Of a stretch of 64,000 nucleotides of DNA, positions 52,081 through 64,000 are shown piece by piece. Position numbers and translations under genes: made by a program. Positions within the stretch are counted from its first letter, which is position 1. Every line of letters begins with the position of its first letter. The notes under the pieces are model-generated. The model was not told the origin of the DNA. It saw only the letters and a list, made by a program, of their open reading frames with translations, and did not search any database. Source of the stretch: Panagrolaimus kolymaensis (taxonomy: Eukaryota; Nematoda; Chromadorea; Rhabditida; Panagrolaimidae); contig JAJQJQ010000016.1 of the NCBI GenBank assembly GCA_028622995.1, forward strand, positions 1 through 64,000, in the 5' to 3' direction.

Positions 52081-52240
52081 ATAGTAGGGTCAAAAAATCC
52101 ATATCTCCAATTCAGGCTCTAACTCAAAACATGATTCAGCATTGACATAACTATGCTTGTTGATACAAGTGTTTGGTATTTCAGTTATTCAAAATTTTTG
52201 AATTGTGACTATTTTTTACTTTTCCTTATATTTAACGAAC
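52081..52240. repeat. Decayed edge copy of the array unit
   Basis: After near-perfect identity ends at about 52080, the next ~85 bp still align to the unit with many substitutions (for example CAATTCAGGCTCTAACTC for CAATTCAGGCCCTAATTC). From about 52160 the similarity jumps to the part of the unit around 1225-1300 (TTCAAAATTTTTGAATTGTGA). It is a diverged, internally deleted unit at the margin, beyond reach of homogenisation. Confidence 0.7.
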
Positions 52241-52610
52241 CCAGAGTAAAAGTTAGAACTAAGGAAATACTTAATTCGGAAATTTAATTTATAAAAACTA
52301 TCCATCTTTATTGCTTCCAAAATACAATAAAATAAAAATAAATCAAAAGTTTTCTTCTTTTTCTTTTTTAATATCTGCATACAGAATAATGGTTCTTGTC
52401 ACGAAATTACGGACATATGAAAAAAAAATCAACTTTTTTTGTTGCGATAGCCCGGTTTTATGGAATTAGAAAGGAAAAAAATAGCACCGGTCTTTCAAAT
52501 AAATCGATTTTCCCTTTTTCTGTAATTAATCTTATTTGTATTTGAATTCTTCAATACTTTAATAATTGAATAATTATTAGATTTCATTTATTAAAATATC
52601 ACCTTTTATC
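52241..52610. other. Upstream region of RWDD1
   Basis: AT-rich sequence without array similarity or an ORF. It presumably contains the promoter of the first plus-strand gene; no clear TATA box or splice leader acceptor stood out. Confidence 0.5.
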
Positions 52611-54475
52611 ATGGATGCAAAGCAACAACAAGAAGACGAATTGGAGGTTTTGAAATCAGTATATATGAATGAATTTGAAGTTATTTCTAGAGATTATCCA
52701 AATATTGAAGTAAAATTGACATTCCCAACAGTCCCGGTATGGCTTAAAAATATTCATAGTCGCTATATGATTTATAATATTAATTTTAGGAAGGAGCTCA
52801 ACATAATTATACACCTGAATATTTATTTGATGTTTCATTAATTGCAAAATTACCCGAAAAATATCCCGATGAATTACCAGACTTATCTCTTGAAGGATTA
52901 GCTGAGGGATTGAGTGAAGAAGCAAGCGAGAAATTGTTACAAGAACTCAAATGCATTGCCGAACAAAACCTTGGAATGCCAATGGTTTACGCAGTTGCTA
53001 GTGAATTAACTGTAAGCTTTACAAAAACTTTGAATGAATATAAAATGAAAGCTTTCTAGGATAAACTTGAGAAACTTGTTAAGAAAACTGCTCAAAATAA
53101 AATTGAAGCAGAACTTGATGCTCGAAGAATTGAAGAAGAACAAGCTTTTAAAGAATATGAAGGTAATTTATATTTACTTCGAAACTTTTAAACTTTGAGA
53201 CTGGGGTTTAAAAAAATCCAAGAACCTTTGTTTTAGTTTTAAAACTGATTTGTTCCCTTTTGTTTGCTTTTTATGTATGATGGTTAGTGGTTTGTACCCT
53301 CAATTGCATATTAATGCAGTCATAATCTCTTGCCTACCAATTTTTTGTATGTCTGAGAGAGGACATAATCATCATTTCACATTTTTTTGAAATGCTCTCT
53401 TCTCTTCCCGAATAAAGGTAGTAGCTTTTAAAAAAATTAGTTACCTATTATCTAACAAAAATTAGCGTTTAGTTTTTTCTTCTCTGTAACACTTGTGTTA
53501 TAGTTTACTTAATGACTCAGTTAAATGACATTCCTTTACGTCGTCGAGAAGTGGCTAACATTTATTTAACTTTTGGGTTTTTTTTTTGCGTTGTTTAAAA
53601 TTTAAAAAACATTTGAAAGAGTAAAAATTGTAAAAATTGTAGTTTTTAATTTTACATTTTTCTTCTTTTCAGCTGATCGGGTCACCGTAGAAAGCTTCGA
53701 TGCATGGAGGAAAGAATTTGATGAAGAAATGAGACCTGCTCGTGAAGTTATTAAAAAGGTATGTTTTTTTCTTCAGAAAGATTATTTGCGTTTTAAAAAC
53801 AAACAAAAAACAATACCAAAATGTAATGGTCCAACGACCAACTGGTTTAACGTTTGTCTTTTTTTTTTACGATCGTTTTTCGGCGCTGTCGTTATTCGTC
53901 TCATTTGCGTACAGCCTTTTCTTTTGCATGCCGATTTTTGCGCAGTCAAAAAAATAATTTCAGACTCCCGAGAAAAATTTTTTTTTTCTTATTTTGATTT
54001 TTCCTTTCTACCTTTATTGATTGATTGGATTTTAAATATGAACTTTATTTATTTTTTTGTTTACAGGCTCTCTCAGCTAAAACGGAAGGACGTTTAACGG
54101 GTAAACAAATGTTCTTACAAGATAAATTATTAGGAATTTCTGATTTAAAACTTATTGAAAATGACAAAGAACCATTAACAGATGAAATTGATGATAAGCT
54201 GGTGGTTGATGGCGTTGAAGTTGACGCAAGCCTTTTCCAAGTGAGGATGTTTTTCTTATGACCAAAAAATAAAAAAAGCCCCCTCCCACGTCTTAAATAT
54301 GACTCATTTTTTTTCTTCTTCATGAAGAAGCATCTTTTTCTTTTTTTCCATTCTTAAAGAATGAAAAGAGTTTTATTATACAAAATTGAAAAATGAATGT
54401 TTTTTTAAATTTATTTACTGAAAAGTATTAATTTTTCAGGATGATTTTGAAATGCCCGATTCCGATGAAGATTAA
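52611..54475 (+). CDS. RWDD1: RWD domain-containing protein 1 homologue (DFRP2)
   Basis: Six exons: 52611-52736, 52790-53011, 53060-53162, 53673-53758, 54067-54240 and 54440-54475. All have GT/AG introns and consistent phases, giving 248 residues, close to human RWDD1. Residues about 5-115 are the RWD domain (ELEVLKSVYMNEF, then KYPDELPDLSLE and the AEQNLGMPMVY helix). A charged helical linker follows. The C-terminal part has VTVESFDAWRKEFDEEM, a GRLTGKQMF block and VEVDASLFQ, then an acidic end PDSDED; these are the conserved blocks of the family. In other animals RWDD1 binds and stabilises the DRG2 GTPase. Introns 3 and 4 (510 and 308 bp) are longer than the rest and contain nothing recognisable. 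Confidence 0.9.
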
Positions 54476-54854
54476 ACTTGTGATACCTTATTGTTGATTT
54501 AATTATTTTTCTTGTTTTTGTTATTTGAAAAAAAAGTATTTTATTAATTTTTTGTGTATCTTAAATATTTTCTAAGAGGCTAGTTTTTAAACAGCCAACC
54601 GTTTTCATTTCACGGTTTACCTCAATTTTTCTTCTTTCCATTATGAAAAAAAAACATATATACAAAATTTCCCTTCATTGTTTTGATTTATTTTTTTCCG
54701 CGTGAAAAAGCTTTTGTGCAAATACGTGTATTTAATTTCTTATTTTTTTGCTACAATTAATTCAAAATCAATTAAATTGCAGAAAAAGTATCATTAAAGA
54801 AGACACCTTTCGTTTTGAACGTACAAATTTCTTGCTCCCAAATTTTTTTGAGTT
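54476..54854. other. Intergenic region RWDD1 to par-6
   Basis: 379 bp on the same strand as both neighbours, T-rich, no ORF. AATTGCAG at 54775-54782 could be a trans-splice or leader-intron acceptor about 70 bp before the par-6 ATG. Confidence 0.45.
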
Positions 54855-56088
54855 ATGTCTTGGAATAATCGTTCACCTGAATCCAATGCTTCGTCATCGT
54901 CCCCATCATCAACGGGATTAAGAAATCCAGGATATTCATCCCAAACCCGATCAAATACATCATCAATAAGAATTCCATCAAAGCTTGTAGTTAAATCAAA
55001 ATTTGATTCCGAATTTCGACGATTTTCAATGGATTTAAATCCTGATCGACTTTTAACGTTTAATCAATTTCGACTCAAAATTCAAGATTTACATTTATTA
55101 CATAGTATTCCATTTACTTTATGTTACACAAGTAATTTGGGGGATTTGTTACCAATTACAAATGATGAAGTTAGTTTCTTGCTTGCTTACTTTAATAGAA
55201 GTGAAAATGTAATTTTTACAGAATTTTCGAAAATCCTTTGAATCAAGTAAACCATGTTTACGATTATTAATTCAAAGAAAAGGAGAATCATGGGAAGAAA
55301 AATATGGTTATGGTACAGAAACAATTGATCGAAAAAGAAAAGGCATTTCAGCTTTACTTACAACTACGCAATCAAAACAACATCGTCGAAATTATAATAT
55401 ATCAAATCCAGAAGATTTTCGACAAGTTTCAGCGATTATTGATGTTGATGTTGTACCCGAAACTCATCGAAGAGTAAGGCTATGTAAACATGGAGGCGAA
55501 GATAAAGTACTTGGATTTTTCATTAGAGATGGTAAAAACTTGTATACATCGAATGCATAAATAAGGAATATATAAATTTTTAGGAGTCGCAGTAAGATTA
55601 ACTCCACAAGGCGCTCAAAAAGTTAGTGGTATTTTCATTAGTCGACTTGTAGCTGGTGGCCTTGCTGAATCATCTGGATTGCTAGGCGTTAATGACGAGG
55701 TTATTGAAGTTAATGGAATTGATGTTTGTTTTTTATTTTCCATAAAAAGTTGTTATACTTTAAATGCATTGTTTTTAAGGTGCATGGTAAAACTCTTGAT
55801 CAAGTAACCGATATGATGCTAGCAAATGCTCATAATTTAATAATAACTATTAAACCTGCAAATCAAAGGAATACTCTTCAACGTGGTGCTCGTCCAAGGA
55901 CATCAGGAACAGATTCAATGGGATCCACAAATCGGAGATCGATGGGTTCAATATCTTCTAGTGGACCGAATTCCGTTCGCCAAGCTGTTAGACAACCTCC
56001 ACCACCGCCATCAAAATCATATCATGAAGCGAGTGACAGTGAAGAGGATGAAGTTGTCAGATATTTTGATGGCACAAATCGAAATTAA
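54855..56088 (+). CDS. par-6: Partitioning defective protein 6 (PAR-6)
   Basis: Four exons (54855-55169, 55222-55531, 55584-55723, 55780-56088) with 52-, 52- and 56-bp introns give 357 residues. PB1 domain at about 44-127 ([38 protein letters not shown]). Semi-CRIB motif at 165-181 ([17 protein letters not shown]). PDZ domain at about 186-279 ([17 protein letters not shown] carboxylate loop, [39 protein letters not shown]). The tail is Ser/Arg/Pro-rich and acidic at the end. PAR-6 joins aPKC through PB1 and CDC-42 through the CRIB-PDZ module to set anterior cell polarity. [15 protein letters not shown] and [10 protein letters not shown] resemble nematode PAR-6 in particular. The PB1 exon is open past its donor; splicing at 55169 restores the conserved residues. 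Confidence 0.95.
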
Positions 56089-56458
56089 TTCATTTTACCA
56101 GCTAAAATAATTTCAAAAAAGAGAGCAAAAGAGATTCCATGCAAATTTATTTATACCTAAAGAAAATAGATTCTTTCTATTTATTTTTAATTTTTTTAAA
56201 ACATTTCAAACTTGGCTCCTATCTATCCTTTTTTGTTTCACTTATCTTCGGCCTAATCACTTATCATCTTCCTTTTATAATTTTAATTAATATAATATAT
56301 GTATGTTGGTTTTTTTTTTTTACTTCTTTTTTGCTGTAAAAATTATATATCATTTTATGAGTTAATTTTAAAATGAAGTTACGTTAATTCGTGCAATCGC
56401 ATACCTCTCAAACAAATACAAAGTTTTAATAATTTTTTACATTTCAACACTGTAGAAA
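56089..56458. other. Intergenic region par-6 to the small membrane-protein gene
   Basis: 370 bp, T-rich, with no supported ORF. It ends with CACTGTAG followed three bases later by an ATG, a plausible trans-splice acceptor for the next gene. Confidence 0.4.
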
Positions 56459-59400
56459 ATGCGATCGCCAATTTATTACATTTTTTGTTGGCCATATCGA
56501 ACTTTAAATTTTGCTTATCGTGCAAGGCCAAAAGCTTCAGATGTTTTATCAACATATATTCGCAAAAGAAATTATCCATCATGGACATCATATTTTGTCG
56601 CTTATAGGTTTGTGTTTTTTCTTCAAACATGGAAAAGCTTTGGATGAGATGTAAAAGAATTGGAGCACTTACTAAAATTTATCTTTTGTTCGAAGCTTTG
56701 CCACTAAAAGCAAAATTTTAAAATTTTAGTGAAATTCAAGATGATCATTTTGGAGAAAAACATTTTAATTTCAAAGTCGATGGTCGAAACTATCATATCT
56801 AAGGTAAGAAAAAAAATAAATGACAAAAGTATCAATGTCAACATTTCATAAATCTCTAAACCACCCAAAGTCATATTTGCACAATTTTTTTTTCTTTCTC
56901 CAAATAAAATGGTGAACACTCATTTTATAAGAGGTGATGATGATTTTGCGTTAAAATAAAAATATTCTCCCTCCCTCCTTTTTTTCCTCTCTTCTTTGTG
57001 CACACAAATACATAAAAAACTCGTTGCCCACAATTGGAAATATGCCTAAAGGATGTATGTATGTGTGTGTCATGTAATTTCAATGCAAAAAGTTGTCGAA
57101 TGTGTTTGTACGTATGTCCTCACCACTTTTCTTTCTTTTATTTTTTTCCGCACATATATAAAAAGCAAGCAAAAACATGCATCTTTTTGCACATACACAC
57201 ACACGAAACCCAAGCCGCCGGCTGTCAGCTGGCAGCGATGTTTTCGAAAGGATGAAATAAAGTAAAGGAATCATGCAACAAGAATAAAAAAAAGTGAATC
57301 AACTAATTTGTTTAACGCAAAAAAATGCGTATAAAAAATACAAAAACTTTTTGTTTTAATTATAGTTTTAAAGGGCGAAAGTTACCTTTTCTTTTACTAT
57401 ATTTTTTTAAAAATAAAATTTTATTTCTATGTTTGTTTTATAACGTTTTTTCTAAACTTTACAAGCTTTTTTTCTCAAAATTTTTTTTTCATGGTTTATT
57501 TGCAACGTCCCTTTTTTTATGTTGATTCTATATTTTTTTAACGACGTTTTTTATGTTGTTTACTTTTTTGTTTCTCAGGATCTCAGAGCTTGGTAATGTT
57601 TATTTTTTTGTGCGCGTCTTTTAAAGCTTTTTTTCTTCTGTTTTGCATTAGGATTTTTTTGTTTTTATCTGAGTTACGAGGGTTTTTATGACTGCTTTTT
57701 TTCTTACTTATTTTTTTGCATTTGTGAGATCCTTTTTCTTCATACTTTTTCCAGCCAGCTGTTTTGGAATTGTGTGCGGAGAATGTTTTTTTTTGCGATC
57801 GTTTTTTTTTATATTTTGCCTTTCCTCTGTGGCAATGCAATCATCAAAAAAAAAACATTGTTGTTTGTCACATTTGTAAAAGTTTTTTTTGTGCTGCGTT
57901 ACAAAAAGTCGATTTTAGTGGTGGTGAAACCCTCCATAAAAGTTGCTTATTTTTCTATCTTTAAAAAAACTATAGGCGCGGGCGGCGTCTTTTTTTTTAT
58001 GAGTTTTTTACGTTCAAAAAAATAAATCGCTCATATTTATTTTTTGCAGTCTTTTAGTTTGAATGACCACTTCTTTTTCTTTTACATTATCAATCACATT
58101 ATTTTAAATGTTTTGATAAACGTTGTTTATTTTACCTTATCAATACCCTTTTTTTTAAGATTCAATAGAGTAGGTTTTTTTTCGGCTGTTTTTGGACACT
58201 AATTTGAACGCAACATTATCGCCGTCTCTTTTTCCCTCTTGCAAATCAGTTAATTTATTACCAAGCCTGTTTTTTTTCTCATTTTATAATTTTCATTTCC
58301 ATCAGCGCAGCTGAGCGTATGGGTTGTTGCTGTCCATAATTTTGTTTCAAAAAATATTTTAAATTCAAATTTCAATTTTTTTTCTTTGAATGTGACGCTT
58401 TTTTATTCGAAGCTGCTCGCTCAGTCCTTCAAAAAATGGCGATGACCTTGATCGTTCTTCTTCATATTTTTTTCTTTTCAATTTGTTGTTCCTAGATGCC
58501 TGTTATTTTTTTTTTACTGGCTGCATCATGTTAAAATTTATGGCTTTTCTGTCACCATTGAATCCGCCTAAAAAAAGTTAAAAATGTCTGCTTTGCTCCA
58601 TTTGTGTTTCCTTCTTTAACAATTCGCTCTTTTTCTTTTTTGAATTCACTATTGTTTTCTTTGAAATATTAACTTTGGTTTTAGCTGAATTTGATTTTGC
58701 TTTTAGCATTTTATTTCCTACAGAATTACAGTATTGCGAAATTTCCTTTGTGAAGCGTAGTCATCTTAAAATTAGGAAACATTTGTTAAAACTAACGTGT
58801 TATAAACTGTCACATTATTATTCCATCTTTTTTATAAAAGCAAAAACAACAAACTTTTTTATGAACAATTGTTGCATTTTTCATTTTTTTCTCTTTTTGC
58901 GCCAACGCTTATTATCATCGTTTATCGTTATTATTATTCTTTTTTAAACTTAAACTCAGCGTTCTTTTCTTTTTTTTTGTTGAGTCAGTTGTCGTCCGCA
59001 TTTTTCCATGTTTCTTAAAAACAACACCTGTGCTAAATATTATTATATCTTTACTTTTGAAAAGTTCCTTTCCTTCCTTTTTTTATTCTTTCCCCAAAGC
59101 TTTTTTTTTTTTGAAGTGGTTTTTGTTTTGAAAGAAAGCATTCATCTCTTTTGTTATAATTGAAACCACCATTTTCTCTCAAAAACTTTTCATTCAACTG
59201 GATTTCTTTTTGTCTAAACAAAAAGCATAATAAAGCTCTTTTTAAAAGCCATTTGCTGCAGATTTTTTGACCATTATTAGTTGACCTTTAGGCATCGATT
59301 CGATCGTTTTTCTTTTTGTTGACTGATTGATATATGATTTATTTTTAAATTAATTGCAACATCAAAACATTTTTTTGTTTTCTTGAAAATGTTCTTCACC

Positions 59401-60225
59401 TGCCACCTTGATTTAATTTCAATTTTATTCGTTTTTTTTCTTCTCTTCTTTTTATCATCATCGTGTTTTGAATTTCTTTCGTGTGATTTTAGAAAGCTTT
59501 TTTTTTCTAAAGGGGATCAATTGACTGACGATCGTTGTAAGTTATTTCTTCCGTCAATCATAAATTTTCTTTGCGCACTTTTTTTTCTCACCCAAAAAAG
59601 ATAACCTAAAATTGGAAATATCAACGATGAGACTAACTATATCTTTCTTTTTTTTTTGACATTTATCGCCTTTTTCGAACGTTTAAGTTATATGTTTTTT
59701 TCTTCTTCTTCGTTATCTATGTCTCCTCACAAAAGTCTAGTGAATGACTTCAAAGTATAGTCTAAGATTAGAATTACGACTTCCGCTTTTTTATATAAAA
59801 AAATAGTTTAGAGAAAACTAAAATAGAGCAACAACATTACAACCATTTTTTTAAGTGGATTAACGCGTTTTTAGAATTTTGTTTTACTTTGAAAAAAATT
59901 CAATGTTTTCCTTGTTCTGAACACACGAACCGCGAATACTAATCTTTTCTTTCTCTTTTTTTTTTGTCAAACATTTTTTATATTCTTGTTTTTCAGAACT
60001 GGGTGCTTCCCATACATCAAATATCATTGTACTGAACGACCAATACAAGATTTATCAAGTGAAAATCGGCTTTTCAAAGTGATTACAGTGGCAAATTTGG
60101 GCATTCCATGTTTACTATACGGCGTTGCTGCAATTGGACTTATTCGACATTTTGATTTTGTTATTGAACCAAACACCGGTCGCAAAGTCAAAATAAATTT
60201 TTTAATCAAAGAAGATCATCAATAA
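56459..60225 (+). CDS. Small predicted membrane protein, two exons across a 3.4-kb intron
   Basis: Exon 1 (56459-56607) starts MRSPIYYIFCWPYR and ends at AG|GTTTGT. Exon 2 (59997-60225) begins after TTTTTCAG. Joining them makes an AGA Arg codon across the junction and keeps one frame of 125 residues. The N-terminus is basic and aromatic, as in many mitochondrial precursors. One hydrophobic segment (VITVANLGIPCLLYGVAAIGLI) lies in the C-terminal half. I do not recognise the family; a small mitochondrial inner-membrane subunit is one guess. The exons individually read like real protein and the phase fits, but the 3389-bp intron is far longer than its neighbours, so a different pairing is possible. 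Confidence 0.5.
56608..59996 (+). other. 3.4-kb T-rich intron of the small membrane-protein gene
   Basis: Much of it, especially 57300-59980, is strongly T-rich on the plus strand, the bias expected of an intron transcribed in that direction. It holds many oligo-T runs, a CACACA stretch near 57193, a GC-richer near-palindrome around CTGTCAGCTGGCAG (near 57220) and a GC patch near 57973. Short ORFs occur but look like low-complexity Phe/Leu/Lys strings. I see no repeat unit, RNA gene or mobile element that I can name. Confidence 0.5.
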
Positions 60226-60312
60226 TATTTTGTGGATAAAGAAAAAAGAAGTAAGCAACAAGTAAGTTTTTTTTTAATAAAATGATTCGAATTTTGCACC
60301 ATCGCTTTGCTG

Positions 60313-60510
60313 TTTAAATAGCGCAGTGGTTAGTACATTTACTTTCAACCGAGAGTGGCGATGGTTCGCTTCCTATAAAAAGCACCGACCGATTTTTGTG
60401 TATCAAACGGTTCGGCCGTCAATGGAAGCAATAAAAATAGAGGGGTTCATGGGTGAGATTGAATAAGATTTTCCACTTGTTACAATCTCAATCGAACTTC
60501 TTACACTTTT
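60313..60510 (+). repeat. Second tRNA-derived SINE-like element
   Basis: An A box TAGCGCAGTGG (60319-60329) and a near-perfect B box GGTTCGCTTCC (60363-60373) stand at tRNA spacing. The D, anticodon and T stems pair poorly, so it is not a working tRNA. The following GC-richer body (CACCGACCG, CGGTTCGGCCG, near 60385-60420) differs from surrounding DNA. The right boundary is uncertain. It differs in sequence from the array SINE. Confidence 0.5.
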
Positions 60511-60571
60511 ATTTTATTTTTTAACTTTTATACTTAGTTTTAATTTTTCTTTTTTTCAGATTTATTCAAAG

Positions 60572-61151
60572 ATGATGGGACCAACTGATCCAATGGCATA
60601 TCTTCCTACATGGCAGCTTTGTGTTGCTATAATATTTATATTTTGTGCAATTTATGGCGTTGGTAGAGTTGCTGAATACCTTTTACGACAACTTTTCCTG
60701 TGTATGAAATATTTATTATTATCTTTTATTGGTCTTTATTACGATGATGATTATGAAAGCTCTAATAATAGTGAAGATGAAGAAAAAAGAAGGAAACGAA
60801 AAGCTACGAAATCGATTGTAGCCAACGAAGAAATGAACTCTTCAAAAGCTGTTATTATAACTCAATCAAATGGTGTTACAGAGAAAACTACAATACCAAT
60901 TGAAACAACTTTAACAATAGATACCGATAATTTGAATGAATCAAGAGATGAATCGATGCGTAATTCACCAACCGATGATGAAGGTAATTTTTGGATTTTT
61001 GTACATATATAATTCTCTAAAATCTTTTTTAGAAAAATCAAAAAACTCAAATTCCTCATCGCCTTCAACTATAAGACATCGAAAAACTGTTAAACATCCA
61101 GATATCACCGAATCTTCACATGATGTTACTGAAATCATCTCTTCCCATTGA
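60572..61151 (+). CDS. Predicted membrane protein with charged cytosolic tail
   Basis: Exons 60572-60983 and 61033-61151 (49-bp intron, phase 1) give 176 residues. A hydrophobic segment at about 14-31 is followed by a second at 41-57 (KYLLLSFIGLYY). Then come an acidic stretch (DDDYESSNNSEDEE) and a basic cluster (KRRKRK). The rest is Ser/Thr-rich and polar. TTTTTTTCAG lies 12 bases before the ATG and may be a trans-splice acceptor. The start has two ATGs in a row; the first is used here. I do not recognise the family. Confidence 0.7.
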
Positions 61152-61808
61152 ATCCTGTCTACCTCTCTTCTTTCAAATCTTGTCATCATCACTTGTTACT
61201 TCAATTTAAACGTGCACTTCACTTTGGTCTCATATTTTTCTTCTTGTTTTAATGATTGTTATTATTTCTTCTGTTTTTGTAGCTAAAAGCTGATTCTCAG
61301 TTTTAATAATTGATGTTAATAATAAAAACTTTGTATACATTTTAAAGACTTTAAATCAGCTCTTTGTAACCCCAATTTTTGTTTGTTTTTTCAGTTTTAC
61401 GTTAGTTATTAATAATTTTTAAGATGATCTCTCTTTTTTCTGTTGTTGGGTTTTTATTGTAAGTTTTATAACTTCTTTTTTGTTTTAATCACTTGCCGGT
61501 GATCTCCTTGAACTTGTTCCGCCTTATTTTTCTTCTTCTTATTAATCATTTATATAAATGGTGGATTTCTCCTTCTTTTATTTTGCCAGTAATAATAAAA
61601 GTGCTAAAACAATTAAATACTTTGGAATTCAAGCAAAAACAACTTTTGTGATTTTCGTGGAAGCACCTATCATCTCCGAGATAAATCAAAGAAGAATAAA
61701 AAGATTTCATCAAAAGATTATATCCTCGAAAGCCATGTCTCTTTTTTTCATTTTAAAATTTTAAATTTAATTGATTTTTTTTAAGTTATTAAAGTTAATT
61801 GAACTATT
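61152..61808. other. Intergenic region between two plus-strand genes
   Basis: 657 bp, T-rich. A 68-codon ORF at 61558-61764 has an ATG but biased composition and no recognisable feature, so I do not call it a gene. Confidence 0.5.
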
Positions 61809-62350
61809 ATGCGACGATCAAGGATTACAATAATATTATTGGCGGTTACGGTATTTATAGTTGTAATAAATGTTATTCGCAAACATCCCGAAAAGGAATA
61901 TGGTCAACCATTAGTAAAAGTTGAACCTGAGCCTAAGGAAGTAGCTAGTTTAGTGGATGGAAAAAAAGAAAAGCAAGCTGATGATCCCATTGGAGCTTCA
62001 CAAGAGGTTAATAATAATGAAGTAGAAGGAGAGGAAGAAGAAGAAGAAGTAGGCGATGATGTTGAAGAGGAAGAAGGGGCAGACGCCGAGGAGAAAACTG
62101 ATGGTGAACCGATTGAAGGAGAAAACAAACCTGCTGGTGATGAGGCAGAGTCTAAAGTTGAAACTAATGCTGATAATGATGCTGATGTGAAGGATATAGT
62201 AAGCTCTCGTTTTACCGTTATTTTTTTAAAGTTTGGTTTATTTTATAGCCAGAGAATGTGAAGGAAAATGCAAACGTTGGAGGTCCAAAAGTTGCAGGTG
62301 AAGCCATAGTTGTAAATGATCCTAATAATAGAGGCGGCGAACCTGTATGA
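61809..62350 (+). CDS. Acidic signal-anchor protein
   Basis: Exons 61809-62198 and 62249-62350 (50-bp intron, phase 0) give 163 residues. After MRRSR comes one hydrophobic helix (about 6-23, ITIILLAVTVFIVVINVI), then a hydrophilic part dominated by Glu and Asp (about 75-130). The basic residues before the helix predict a type II single-pass membrane protein with the acidic part in the lumen or outside. No domain is recognised. The second exon adds a short Val/Asn/Gly tail. Confidence 0.65.
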
Positions 62351-62659
62351 TTCGTATTGTTAAAATTTTGTATATTATTGGGTATTTTATTGAGCAAAAA
62401 AACGGGAATAAAGATTTTTGAATTATTTATTTATTCATTTTTTATTTTTATAAAAAGATTCACCGAGAAATAAAGAAAAAGACCACGTAAAATAAAATAA
62501 AAAATCGAGACCAAAAAAGTTGGCCCGCGACCCTGATTTTCTGACAATTCACACAGGTAGAGGTTTTAAATAATTTAATTAAATCATCACCGAGAATATG
62601 ATTATAAAAAGCCTATTTAAAAAAAGAAGAGATATGTATAGTTATTTCTATCAATGCTT
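62351..62659. other. Convergent intergenic region
   Basis: Lies between the 3' ends of the acidic-protein gene (plus) and the zinc-finger gene (minus). AT-rich; AATAAAG at 62407-62413 could serve as a plus-strand poly(A) signal. Nothing else seen. Confidence 0.45.

Positions 62660-64000
<1,341 letters not shown>

Noticed and set aside
57034..58025. Several short plus- and minus-strand ORFs in the T-rich region
   Set aside because: Phe/Leu/Lys low-complexity translations of oligo-T runs, with no splice-consistent extension.
61558..61764. 68-codon ATG ORF between two genes
   Set aside because: No recognised motif, no clear splice partner, and composition typical of the surrounding AT-rich DNA.

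Overview
The window looks like nuclear DNA of a nematode. It is very AT-rich, and most introns are only 43-56 bp with GT/AG ends. The single-copy part encodes a PAR-6 whose PB1, semi-CRIB and PDZ residues resemble the nematode form, and a full RWDD1 homologue. The repeated gene encodes a secreted protein that resembles the nematode-restricted DUF148 (SXP/RAL-2) family. I cannot name the species.

Region 1 (1-52080) is a tandem array of 12 units of about 4.1 kb. It runs off the left edge of the window and ends in a decayed partial copy at about 52081-52240. Each unit carries, on the minus strand, a two-exon gene for a 347-residue secreted protein. It also carries a tRNA-derived, SINE-like element whose CAA-rich tail is a minisatellite. 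Almost all length difference between units lies in that tail; the rest of every complete unit is 3984-3986 bp. The gene is open in units 1, 8, 11 and 12. In the other eight units (2-7, 9, 10) the same GGA-to-TGA change at codon 52 breaks it. Shared variants show a dimer repeat (units 4-5 = 6-7), a seven-unit offset (1, 2, 4 resemble 8, 9, 11) and mosaic units.

Region 2 (28777-31301) is a 2.5-kb foreign-looking insertion inside unit 7, flanked by a 10-bp direct repeat. It holds several short perfect hairpins, some very GC-rich with three-base loops. It also holds a probable 56-residue two-exon ORF and a three-exon gene for a 342-residue protein that looks like two OB folds, so possibly a single-stranded DNA or telomere-type binding protein. 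A helitron-like hairpin plus CTAG sits at its right end, but the left end does not fit a helitron.

Region 3 (52081-64000) is ordinary gene-bearing DNA. Five genes lie head to tail on the plus strand: RWDD1, par-6, a small predicted membrane protein with a 3.4-kb intron, a 176-residue predicted membrane protein, and a 163-residue acidic signal-anchor protein. A convergent minus-strand three-finger C2H2 zinc-finger gene runs off the right edge. A second tRNA-derived SINE-like element lies near 60313-60510. The close head-to-tail spacing would fit nematode polycistronic transcription with trans-splicing, but that is inference.
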